A stretch of DNA of 64,000 bases from Xiphydria camelus (Eukaryota > Arthropoda > Insecta > Hymenoptera > Xiphydriidae), in NCBI GenBank assembly GCA_963678675.1, contig OY783194.1:17227370-17291369 (forward strand), written 5' to 3'. Below are positions 54,119 to 64,000 of this stretch, one piece after another. Positions within the stretch are counted from its first letter, which is position 1, and every line of letters starts with the position of its first letter. Made by a program: the position numbers and the translations under genes. Below the pieces are notes generated by a model. That model was not told the origin of the DNA. It worked only from the letters and a program-made list of their open reading frames with translations, and made no database searches.

Positions 54119-56306
54119 ATGTCCGAAATAACTCTAAGTTTAGTAGAGTACATGAACTATGTCGGTGGAAATATGAATGCAAGATGTGTGGTTGAAGGAG
54201 AAGAAGTTTTAAATGCTGGTCACATTATTTTACATGGCAGAACAGATTATAGCTCTTCTCATATTAATTTGGTTGCTATTTGTCTGCAAACTACTGCTCT
54301 GCAGTTCGAAGCACATCAAATTAATGGAGAACTTATTATTTTAAATAAGTCGGCTAAAATAAAATCAATGATTTGTTCTTGCAAAGCGGGTGCTGGTAGA
54401 CATTGCAAGCATACATCAGCGTTTCTAATTTTACTGACCAGGTGTGTTTTCAAAGAAAGAGCAGTATATCACTTTACAGGGTGACTCAAAATAACGGAGA
54501 CAAACATTTTTAGTTATAATTCTATTAAACGAAAAAATGTAACAAATTTAATAATAAACTATGACAATGTGGACCTTTGATAACGACATATTTCACGATT
54601 TTACGGGCAAATTTTGATGATCTTGCGGTTCCTAGAAGTGTTAGCGGTGCGGTTTCTTCCTCTTCCGGCACGGTTGCCGCCATAGCCAAGCTCCTTGAAA
54701 CGATTGATGGCTTTGGATACAGTCTGTCGAGACACATTGAGCAAACGAACAATTTCACGTTGACGTTTTCCTTGACGAAATAGCTCCAAAATTGCACTTC
54801 ATTTGTTGGACATTCTGAAAACATAACAAAATTAAGGAGTATAAAATTGAAAATGCGTACACTGGTACATAAAAACATGAAGAATCCGATAAAACAAAAA
54901 TGAATTGGATACAGTACAATATATTCGTATCAGGAAATGTTAAACTTGGTCTCCGTTATTTTGGGTCACCCTGTAAATCAATGAAATGCAAAATACTTAA
55001 CTCTGGTTATTTTTGTGATTTCTATCTGTTTTATTTTTGTTTCAGGGAAGATTTGTCCAAATTAGAAGACATATCAGCGACACAATTGAGCTGCGCCTGG
55101 AAAAATGAGAAGGGATCGGTAAAAGAAAAATACAAAGCAGTGCTGATTACCGATATGCCATGTTTGCAAGCCAAGCGGGATGTTTTTTCAGAACAGAGCA
55201 ACGATGTGGGAAATTCTATGTTGGCATATTTTATGGAAAATTTGCCAAATTCTACCATTGCGAAGCATCGGTAGGTATAGCTTTTTTTGTTGTACAGAAG
55301 AAAATTGTAAGAAATTTAAACAAATGTTTTACCACATATTTAGGAATGGACGTTCCATTGGACCAGCTGTAATGAATATTGAGGAAAACGTGCAACCAAT
55401 AATTGCCAACGTTGAAATCCTCAATAACGCGGCACAGTCAATCGTAATGATGGAATTGGCTGCATATTCGTGTCATTTTGTAGGAGATTGCTGCGATAAT
55501 TTGTATAACAGCATCTTAAATGAAGACATATACCAAATGTTCGCATTAGCTCAACATTCTCATGAATGGCATAATGCAAGACCATATCGCATTACTGGAT
55601 CTCGTTGCTATCAAATTTTCACCTATAGTGGTGCTGCTTGGGAGACGAAAACGAGAAAGTATTTCTGGCCTAAAATTTTTACTAACAAATTTGTAAGACA
55701 CGGAATGAGATATGAAAATGATGCCAGAATAGCTTTTGTTAGATACACCGGATTGGTGGTCACTGAGTGTGGCATGGTAATTTGTCTCCAAAATAAATGG
55801 TTGGGGTTTTCGCCTGATGGCATTGTTTTGGAAGGCAATGAAAAAGCAGTGGCCTTGTTAGAAATAAAATGTCATTTTGCTGGTAAGCTGGTTTTCTAAC
55901 GATCTAATTGTTTTTTACTCTACAAAATGCTCTAACTTTATTGCGAGATTTCAGATTAATATTGTCAACTAAGGTTTTTGCATTTTGGAATATTGTGTAG
56001 TATATTATTATTGCAGGTGCTTCATCATCTATCGAGGATGCTGTGAAGTCATGCTCATTTTTAAGAGAAGAAAATGGCCAATATTATTTGAAAGAAAACC
56101 ATTCCTATGATGGTCAAATACAGCTTGGCCTAAGCATGCTCAATTTAGAAAAATGTTTTCTAATGTTATATGTCTCTTTTGACGAAAGTTTCATCATCGT
56201 AGAAGTATCTTTTGCCTATGGATTTTCCATTACAATGCTGAAACAAATTAAATCCAATTATTTCTCGAAGATGTTGCATGTTATATGTACTGAAGATCAA
56301 ATGTAA
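54119..56306 (+). CDS. SWIM zinc finger plus YqaJ-type exonuclease, 458 aa, four exons
   Basis: Exons 54119-54441, 55046-55270, 55344-55882 and 56017-56306 join in frame with GT-AG introns (phases 2, 2 and 1). Exon 1 has the SWIM finger CSCKAGAGRHCKH. Exons 3-4 carry a YqaJ fold: ARPYRITGSRCYQI, VRHGMRYENDARIAFVRYTG, WLGFSPDGIVLEG, ALLEIKCHF and KENHSYDGQIQ. The Glu of RYEND, the Asp of SPDG and the ExK are the expected catalytic residues. Intron 1 contains a TA MITE. A leader exon probably ends before GTAAGTACC at 54034, so the N-terminus may be longer. It is likely the ISL2EU accessory nuclease; its role in transposition is unknown. Confidence 0.82.
54477..54973 (-). mobile_element. Tc1/mariner-type deletion derivative in YqaJ intron 1
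   Basis: Ends CAGGGTGACTCAAAATAACG and CGTTATTTTGGGTCACCCTG with TA on both sides (54475-54476, 54974-54975). It lies wholly in the intron. Confidence 0.9.
54601..54789 (-). pseudogene. Tc1-type helix-turn-helix fragment
   Basis: MELFRQGKRQREIVRLLNV, then SRQTVSKAINRFKELGYGGN and a basic RAGRGRNR stretch, the DNA-binding part of a Tc1-type transposase. It stops after KIIKICP. No catalytic part remains. Confidence 0.75.
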
Positions 56307-56879
56307 AATTAGGTCTTTCTGTACAATGAATATACTTGTAATTTTAATACTTGACAATTACAAGATGTATTTATTATTTTATATCATTTTTTATTACTAA
56401 ACAGAACATAATTCCAACAAAAGTTGTTTCATTTCAATACTTAACTTCATTAATAATGCAATATACGATAGTTGGGTGCAGTTTTTAGCATGTAAAATGT
56501 GGCTTTAATTGTAGTGATTTTCATAGTCCTAGTGCTATAATATCCCTACAAAAGTATTATCTAAGTCAAATTTTAAAATTTGAAGGGGATTCTAAAGCAT
56601 TATAACTATGCATTTTCTAATTTGAGCTCGTTTCCACACCACCCATTAGGTAGAGCTCCCGGCGTATTTTTTTTAAAGTGGTGTCCCCAATAGGCCTAAT
56701 CCACTAACATGACTTTTTTTTATTCATTTATTAGGTAATTTAACATTTAAATATTGTTTAACAAATAACAGATTTCTTATCTAAGATCACTGAACTTGAC
56801 ATATTTTAACAGCCTGCTAAAAACTACCTTTAACTAACGTATTTTGCGAGAATTCCTAATTCCATTAGGAAAATGTATA
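56307..56879. other. 3' flank of the YqaJ gene
   Basis: Non-coding and AT-rich. Continuous with 59566-59672 once the pogo element is removed. Confidence 0.5.
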
Positions 56880-59565
56880 GGGGAGAGTCTGGAACAGTGG
56901 CCACCTTTTTATATAAAGAGATGAACCATTGAAATTATTTACTTTTTTGAGAAGGTGATGCCATAAATTACTTTTGTAGAGCTTTGGCATCATAACAACC
57001 TAATACTCAAATTTAAAAAAAAACGTTTTTTTTAAAAACAGCAATTTTTAAAAACGTCTACAAGGTGGCCACTGTACCTTCAATGACGGTACAGTGGCCA
57101 TATCTGTCTGGAACACTGGCCACTTTTCAAATAAGTTAAAAATGAATCAGAAAATGCTATTTATTTTTTAAAAAGTACATTTTACTAGTTTAGTTTACAT
57201 TGTACGAAGACAAATCTATAGGAAAAGAGAAAAGATTAGCCGTTCTTGATGTTCCGCTGATTTTTTTAGGTTGCATCAAATGAAGAATAATGTCATCGGC
57301 TGGAACGGTCGATATGTCTGGAATATTTGGATATATAAAATTATTCCGTGGCGCCTAAGAAAAATTATATTGAACTCCTCGTGGTTTAACTTATTTATTA
57401 TGCGACCAACATAATATTTAATTTTTTTTTTCGTCGAAAACTTGACTAATACAAAAGAGCCTTTAGTTATCGTCGCTACATCATTCATTAAAAGATTATC
57501 TTCTTCTCCCGACTGAGAAAAGATATCAATGTCTTCAGAATCTGTCAACTGTTCGATGCTTTCATAAAGTTGAGTGTTTTCAGAAAGTTTAATTTTAGAA
57601 ACTTTACTTTTTTTTGGGGGCTTTGGTGCAAGATTTTAAACTATGTCCAAGGTGTCTTTTTACACTTAAATTTTTGTTTAAACTCGATTTTCTAGCTTCC
57701 TTCAATTTTTCCTCCTCTTCGAGTTTTTTTAAAACTGGGGTGTTTGTCAAAATTTCAGATTTTTTTCTTTTTTCTCTGAAACTTTCTATTTTCATTCGAA
57801 ACTGTTACCTTTGGAAATGGTTTAAGGTCAGTGGGTGAAACAAGCAATTTCTGGTTCCTAATTGAATTTTAATTCCTAGCGCTTGTCGATGGCATATCAA
57901 TCATGACTTCATTATTGTAAATTGTTTGTTTCGAGTTGTTTTCACTCAAACCGTCTTTATTTATTATTTGTATGTCTGTTACGGTTGAAGGGCTAAAGTC
58001 ATCGTCGTTAAATTTAAAGGATAGTAAACACTCTTGTCTAGAGGCTGCAGCTTATGACTAGTGTGAGGTGGTAGCGTTAGTAATATTACATGATAGTCCT
58101 TAGCCATCTTTATGATTTGTAAAGAAATGTGAGCTTCATGGTTATCCATGACTAGTAATACTGGTGATTCAGCTGTGGTTCTGGCATGTCTAATAAAATG
58201 TTGAAACCATTGCACAAAGAGTTCCGACGTTATCCAACCTGAGGTTGAAGCGACCCCGACAGTTCCGGGGGGAGCATTCTTAATCATATAATTCTTGTAA
58301 TTTTTTCTAGGAAAAATTAAAAGGGGGGGAACATTATTTCCAATCGCGTTGACACAACCTAGCATGGTAACCAAAGTTCCCCGTTCACTAGATGTTACTA
58401 GGCCAACTTGTTTTTGGCCTTTTCTTGCAATGACTTTCCCTGCTTCTTGAACGGTTGTAAGCCCCGTTTCGTCCACGTTGTACACTTGATCGGGTCCTAA
58501 TTTGTACTTATCATATATTTCGTGAACATTATCAAAAAATCGTTGGACGACTGGCTTGTTGAAGCCCATAGCTCTACCTAACGACGTAGCTTCTGCCGAT
58601 CTTAAGGATAACTCACTTCGACGCTTGAAAAATGCGTTAAACCACAATCTACCGGCAGTTTCATTTTCTACCCACGAAGGTGGTATTTTCTTCCTATTTG
58701 CCAATGCTAAATCATACGCTAATTTTCTCGCACATTTAGGATTCAAGCCGTGATGGAGTTTTGCCATGGTTTGGAAGTATTCGCTTAAGATGTCTTCTTC
58801 TTCCAAAGAAAATATTTGGTTTACAGTATAATTTGGTTCTAATCTTGGTGCTCCTTCTAAGATGGGTGAGTTCCAATCAATTTCATCTCTTCTATCCTTG
58901 ACTTTGTTTACATAACGCCTTAAAGTTGTGCGTGGAATTCCGTATTGCATTGCAGCGGCTTTAACTGACAGTCGAAAATATTCTATATCACGAAGTGTGC
59001 GTTGCGCATAGTTTCAGCGGAAGTTTTACCTATTATATTATCTGTTTTTTTTGCGACGAGGCATTTTGTAGCATTTCTGAAATAAAAAAGGTCAAAACTT
59101 AAGCACAATATTTAGGAAGGTACAGTGGCCACCCTTTTAAAGACTTACAGAGTGGTGGCCACTGTACCTACAGTAGATGGTGGCCACTGTACCATCAGTC
59201 ACGCCTTAAAATTAAAAATTACTTACAAAAAAAAATTATGAAAAGGATGCAGAAAAATAATATGCCAGAGGATACTTACATATATTTTGGCTATCGTTTG
59301 CCACGGGTCTTATATTTTTACTCGTTGAAAACACTAAAATATTACAAAAATACTTTCCCGAAATATGTTTACAACACGTGCTAAATTTTGAGGTTAAGCA
59401 TTTACCCAAGAAAATGATTCAAGAATGCTACAACTAACATCATGAATAGAAACGGTAATTAATTATAACCTTACTGGCTAGATGGCGACACAAAATCTTT
59501 TTAAATAAAAACTCTGTGGGTATGTGGCCACTGTACCTGCATGGCCACTGTTCCAGACTCTCCCC
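56880..59565 (-). mobile_element. pogo/Tigger-type element with iterated GTGGCCAC motifs
   Basis: TIRs GGGGAGAGTCTGGAACAGTG and CACTGTTCCAGACTCTCCCC, with TA at 56878-56879 and 59566-59567. GGTACAGTGGCCAC or its inverse recurs near 57064, 57086, 57110, 59120, 59151, 59180 and 59524. It encodes a damaged pogo transposase. Confidence 0.93.
57276..59050 (-). pseudogene. pogo/Tigger transposase
   Basis: An N-terminal Psq-type helix-turn-helix (RTLRDIEYFRLSVKAAAMQY, GIPRTTLRRYVNK) with frameshifts before it. Then CENP-B-like and DDE parts: QVYNVDETGLTTVQ (first Asp), ESPVLLVMDNHEAHISLQI (second) and LPPHTSHKLQPLDKSVYYPL (third region). The text then jumps (near 58010, deletion plus frameshift) to an acidic segment, a Lys/Glu-rich coiled region at 57795-57604 and a C-terminal SFVLVKFSTKKKIKYYVG module. 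Confidence 0.85.
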
Positions 59566-59672
59566 TACCTATGTAATATGAAAACTTTACAAATTATTTC
59601 TCCTATTCCATGTTTGTATCTTTAATTTACGTGTAGTAATCTATATTTTTCAAAAAAATGTTCTAAAAAGAA

Positions 59673-61514
59673 CTAAAGAAATCTTTCATCAGATAGAATT
59701 GGGGCTGAAAGATTTGTAATGCCACAGATTATTGAAAAAATTTCGTCAATTCTAGGAACTAGAGACCACTGAAGTTTACTAATAATTTAAAAAATTTTTA
59801 ATCTTTGATTAGATCGCTCTATATGGACCCTGGCAGAAGCAATTTTTTGATTCAGATGTGCCTCTTCACTTGAAAGTTGTTTTTTATTTCTAAAAGGAGG
59901 CCTTATTACTTTAATTTTATGCATTGCAGCAATATCATCAATTAAAAATCCCTTATCCACCATAACAGCATCTGTATTTGGTAATAATTTGTTTATTAAA
60001 TTGCTTTCTTTAAAAATTAACATATCAGAAGCTCGTCCACCATAGGCGTTTCTAATAAAAGTGATCATCCCAGCAGGAGAAACACCAGTCATAAACTTAA
60101 CGGTATTACTCTTTTTGTACTGAGAATAAAATTTAATTCGACAGCACAAACATTTTGGTGTTTGAATAAGAATTTCTGTGCAATCTAAAACTACTCTACA
60201 ATTTTTAAAGTTTTCAAAACATTTTAACAGGTTTTTTGAAATTTCTTCACAAGAAGGAAAATATATGCAAGATTTTAGAACTTTACTTAAAATTGGTAAA
60301 GTGTCAAGAAAGTAGATTCTACATAACTGGTTGGTTATATTGAAAAGAGCACCCAAAGTAATATAACTCAGATCAAGTTTTAATTCGGTCATCGTTAAAA
60401 TAATCCTTTCTTTTATACTAAGTCTATGTGACCGTGTATCTTGTTGCACTCGTTTCGTCATCTCCACTATACATTCCCAAAAATGTTAGTTATTTATTCC
60501 AGTAAAACTTCTTAAAGAGCTGTCCGTTTTTAACAAGTCACTAAGAGTTGAAATTTTTGGTGTATCTACTTGTACTTTAGCATCACGTACCCTCACTAAA
60601 CTATTAGTAGCGCTATTTATTTCTATTTCTGTTATATCTTGCTTTGTGTTAAGCAAATTAATCAGACCTTGGGCAGCTTGAATCTCAGCCTCAGTATTAT
60701 AACCCTCGGCAGCTTCAATCTCAGCCTCAGTATTATTTTCGTCGACTTCAAATTGACCACATGGACCATCTGGATGACCTTCCATTAATTGCCGGTTCTG
60801 ATATCTTTCAGCTCGATAGGAGTGTGAAGATTGTGCCTTCGAGGTGGAGGACACTGTTGTCGGTGTAGGAAGGTTTTGAGAAGGAACCGCTGTTTTCTTT
60901 AATTCTCAACCCTTACTTTCCGATTTTTGACCTTAGAAAAATAAAAAAATTCTTAAGATAATACTTCTGTTGCCTGTAGTAGTTCAAAATTAATTTAACT
61001 TAACTTTTACTAGGTAATAATCAGGCCAAAAAAACAACAAGAATCACTACACGTCTGACGTTTCGGTTCCTCTTCGAGCCCTCTTCAGAGACGTCTCTGA
61101 AGAGGGCTCGAAGAGGAACCGAAACGTCAGACGTGTAGTGATTCTTGTTGTTTTTTTTGGCCTGATTATTACCTAGTAAAAGTTAAGTTAAATTAATTTT
61201 GAAAATAAAAAGTATATTTCAAATGTTCGAAATCATAGATTAGAATGTTTACCTTTGTTAAAGAAATCCTCTGTCCTGAAGTGTAGAGAGCAAACCTTCA
61301 TATATTTGGTCACTGGCTTGCCAATACGAAGTCTAACTATCCAGGCTTTTCTTCGATCCACTAACTCTTTTCCCATCCTGGATTCCAAATAAACTTTCCT
61401 TGATTTCTCTTTAGGAAAGAGATGAAAACTTAATTCTTTTTCAGGGTCGTTTTTGGCCCAGGAATGGCATTGAGGAATACAACAATAATGGTTCGAAAGC
61501 TTGGAGGAAGACAT
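59673..61514 (-). pseudogene. THAP-DDE transposase of the ISL2EU element, two stops
   Basis: Exon 1 (61514-61253) encodes a THAP finger: CCIPQCHSWA, AWIVRLRIGK and KYMKVCSLHFRTEDFF. Exon 2 (60904-59673) starts in phase after GTTGAG and gives ELKKTAVPSQNLPTP, as expected at the end of a THAP domain. A Gln/Glu-rich linker follows, then SFTGI and the DDE core: CRVVLDCTEILIQTP, DAVMVDKGFLIDDIAA and HIERSNQRLKIF. TAA codons at 60486-60488 and 59787-59789 are the only lesions; the frame continues past the second to ILSDERFL. About 497 codons. A later start than 61559 is chosen because THAP domains sit at the N-terminus. Confidence 0.82.
60947..61203. mobile_element. palindromic MITE in the transposase intron, near-perfect 110-bp arms
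   Basis: Arms meet at 61092/61093 (AGAGACGTCTCT). The left arm from 60983 matches the right arm to 61203 with one indel in an A/T run. The left flank shares AAGATAATACTTCTGTTGCC with the repeat at 44305. Confidence 0.92.
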
Positions 61515-61559
61515 TTCAGTTTTTAGCAAAACAACAGTGACCAAAATAATAAACAACAA

Positions 61560-62005
61560 AAGATAAATAATGATGATAACAGCACAAATAGCACTCGAAA
61601 TCGGCGAACAGTAGACGTAAACAAATACGTTAAATGGCCGGACGGCTAATGTAATGTACGAGAGAAGGGTTCCGTATTCGGCTACCAGAGGTCATATCGC
61701 TTAGCATGGAATCCCAATAGAGTTGCGCGATAGTACCGATGAAAAGGAAGAGCAAATCGGAATAAATCATCACTGAAACATAAACCAAACAAATATATTT
61801 GCCAACTCAATAATATGTTATAGTCTTAACCAAAATAGGGTTTACGTGTTTTTTTTAATCACGCCAAAGCAGAAGCCAATTGGGTGAAACTATCATTATA
61901 CCGTACACGAGCATATAATATTATAACTAGCTATTCGACTAAAATTGCAAAAGTACTCTCCTATTGTACATGAAAAAAATCCTAACAAGAAGTGTGAATT
62001 ATAAA
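61560..62005. other. 5' flank of the THAP-DDE gene
   Basis: Non-coding. Holds the candidate right end of the ISL2EU element near 61708. Confidence 0.45.
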
Positions 62006-62980
62006 CGATTGACAAGCAAGTTTGCAGGGTGAAACTAACCCTCAAAGTTAGGGTAAAAGCCATATTATTGAAGCGTCTTCGAAAGCACTCAAGAAAAAAT
62101 GTTTCTTTTATATGCCAAGTCATTAAGCTCATGAAACTTCATCAGAAGGCACATCCCTTTTTGCATAAACGTATGCAAAAATTAGCCCTATTTCAAACAT
62201 TTTTGTGCTTGTTATGATTTTAAACAATTATTGTGTAGTTCGATATTAATGATTTTTTAATATATTATAGTTCTAATCAAAGTAAGGTTCACGTGTTTTT
62301 CTATTAATATCTATTTATATGAATGTACCTCGTATTTCTTTTAATATACGCCAGTATGACGGGATGCATATCGGTTGGTGCACCCCGTCCGCTATGGTTC
62401 CCTGTATTTTCATGATAATACCTGCAGGCTGAGATCCGAAACAAATGGCAATGCTTACATTTATTTTCTCGATTATTCGAAAACATGCAAATGAGTCTTG
62501 AATTTAAAATGAAGCGTTTGTTACTTTAACCACTAATGAGATTACCAATGTTTGTCGGACTGATAGTTTCATTTGGATCGGATCTTGGCTGTCGATATTA
62601 CCACCAAGTTACAGGAATCCACAGTGGACGAGTGCACCAACCGATATCAATCCGTTATACTGGCATTTATTAAAACAAACACGGGGTATATACGTATGAG
62701 CGGTGTAGGGGTAGGTTCACTACTTTCATTTGTAATGTTAAATCAAAATAGAGAAACACTTGAACCTTACTTTGATTAGAACTATAACATGCTACAAAAT
62801 AATTAACAACGAACTGCACAATAATGTTTTCAAATCGTAAAGAAAAAGATGTTTAAAATAGGGGTAGTTTTTGTATAAGTTTTTGCAAAAAGGAAGCACT
62901 TCCCTGGACATTTGAAAAATGTGGCTTTCACCCTAACTTCGAGGGTTAATTTCACCCTGTAAGCTTGCTTGCTAGTCGAT
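62006..62980. mobile_element. 975-bp inverted-repeat element
   Basis: ACGATTGACAAGCAAG.. at the left and ..CTTGCTTGCTAGTCGAT at the right, followed inward by CAGGGTGAAACTAACCCTCA and its inverse. Further in, TTCTAATCAAAGTAAGGTTC (62271) is returned at 62762-62781. The arms amount to most of the element. No gene. The AACCCTCAAAGTT block also occurs in repeat V. Confidence 0.8.
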
Positions 62981-63017
62981 CATAATTGAGGGGATTAGAA
63001 TAAAAGGGGTATAAGTA

Positions 63018-63918
63018 GGGGAGATCGGGGGGTTATGAGACGGGTTTTGTTTTTGTAAAAAAAGTATAATGAACACTTTTTTTCTGCGCATAAATGTTGT
63101 CAAATCGTGAGTAAGCATAACAACACTTTAAAAAAAGATGGGTTTGCTGAAATTTCAAAAAATCCTATAAGTTTGGCCTGTTAGCTCGAAAGTTGGTTTT
63201 TCTGGATTTTTACAATGTTCGGGGGGTTGTGAGACACGCCTTCAAATCATAGAAAGTGGCATACGTTTATCAAAATTGTTTATTCAAATTAAAAAAAGAA
63301 AGCAAATGTTGCGGCTTACAATGTATTCAAGTTTAAAAAGGTTAGATTTTTACATATAACTAATAAACAAGTTTTAGGTGCAACTCGCTACAAAATAAAG
63401 AAAAAATCATTTAAAGAAGGCTAAATTAATTAAAAACAATTAAAATTCCACAAAACGTGCAGTGTTCACAAAAAATTCAAAATACGCCCATAAAATACGA
63501 TTTTTAGTAAATCGCTTTAAGAAAGAACGTGTCTCACAACCCCCCGAAAATGTTGTCTCACGACCCCCCAAGTTCAATATTTTTAAAATAGCCACCGCTT
63601 CATGGATACATAAAATGTTTATCCAAAATTCTTTTTGTGTGTCAAAAGGCTACTCACCAAGGAATGATTTATATCTATACACTTTTATGAACAGCTTGTA
63701 AACATGAGTGAAAATCCTGCAAACACAAATGGTCGAAAAAATTTAAAAACACCAAATTTAAGTTGCAATCTGAAGAGATACTAAGAATCCGCGTCAACGC
63801 GACGAGTGTCAAAAGAAAATGGAGATACAGGACGAGAATGAAGTTCGACAGTCATTGGTACATGTCGCACTTTTCAATTCAGTGCTGTGAGCTTGTCTCA
63901 CAACCCCCCGATATCCCG
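63018..63918. mobile_element. 901-bp TA-flanked element with GGGGGGTTGTGAGACA iterations
   Basis: Ends GGGGAGATCGGGGGG and CCCCCCGATATCCCG, with TA at 63016-63017 and 63919-63920. The core motif appears near 63026, 63219, 63530, 63554 and 63893. The terminal GGGGAGA and the TA target recall the pogo element at 56880. No transposase inside. Confidence 0.8.
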
Positions 63919-64000
63919 TACTTATTTTATTCTAAACTTTATTTTGTTCTAAGGTACAAAAATACAAACACCTTAATTTTTTGCAGAATAATGTTAATAA

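Larger units (their letters stand above)
52187..61720. mobile_element. probable ISL2EU-type element with YqaJ and THAP-DDE genes
   Basis: A SWIM-YqaJ nuclease gene (plus) and a THAP-DDE transposase gene (minus) converge, the two-gene layout known for ISL2EU transposons. Candidate ends ATTGGGATTCCA (52187) and TGGAATCCCAAT (61708) are inverted, and the next ~80 bases align loosely. A pogo element, a TA MITE and a palindromic MITE are inserted. The boundaries are tentative; the gene pairing is the strong evidence. Confidence 0.55.

Noticed and set aside
54525..54878. A 117-aa minus-strand protein in YqaJ intron 1
   Set aside because: It is another frame of the Tc1-type derivative; the helix-turn-helix frame at 54601-54789 is the meaningful one.

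Overview
The window looks like a transposon graveyard from an arthropod, most likely an insect nuclear genome. It is AT-rich, genes carry GT-AG introns, and the content is insect-type piggyBac, Tc1/mariner, pogo, PIF/Harbinger, Spy/ISL2EU, Helitron, copia and SINE sequences. The repeat vocabulary reminded me of ant and wasp genomes, but the species is an inference. I found no convincing host gene and no rRNA, CRISPR or prokaryotic feature in 64 kb.

Layout. 1-7.6 kb: a Helitron end, a deletion derivative of a transposon whose inverted repeats carry tRNA-like cassettes, a broken Tc1, and a 2.4-kb element holding a decayed DDE/SWIM protein and a small Helitron. 7.6-20.3 kb: one piggyBac copy (TTAA at both ends) split by about 10 kb of nested DNA: an unknown element with TTTTGGTGCC ends, an inverted Tc1 pair, a nuclease-coding element, palindromic MITEs, a Helitron with a 129-bp tandem array, and copia and mariner fragments. 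22.6-29.5 kb: the full-length tRNA-cassette transposon with an intact spliced 661-aa pogo/CENP-B-like transposase, itself entered by a Spy-like element with an intact 719-aa DDE+SWIM transposase. 30.4-36.2 kb: a SINE and a PIF/Harbinger element whose MADF-BESS partner and transposase are interleaved on opposite strands; a second piggyBac sits in its first coding part. 37-43.2 kb: a large palindrome loaded with four insertions, one a second nuclease-coding element. 45.5-47.9 kb: a third piggyBac with one stop codon. 48.2-49.8 kb: a decayed relative of the 661-aa transposase. 52.2-61.7 kb: a probable ISL2EU element with an intact spliced SWIM-YqaJ nuclease gene and a THAP-DDE transposase with two stops, invaded by a pogo element and by MITEs. 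62-63.9 kb: two non-autonomous inverted-repeat elements.

How the parts relate. Most coding regions are transposases or partner proteins of the element around them. Apparently intact are the 661-aa transposase (minus strand 25077 to 22999), the 719-aa transposase (26089-28248) and the spliced YqaJ gene (54119-56306). The other coding regions carry stops, frameshifts or insertions. Because several insertions have their empty site or reading frame visible elsewhere in the window, the order of insertion and the target duplications can often be read directly.
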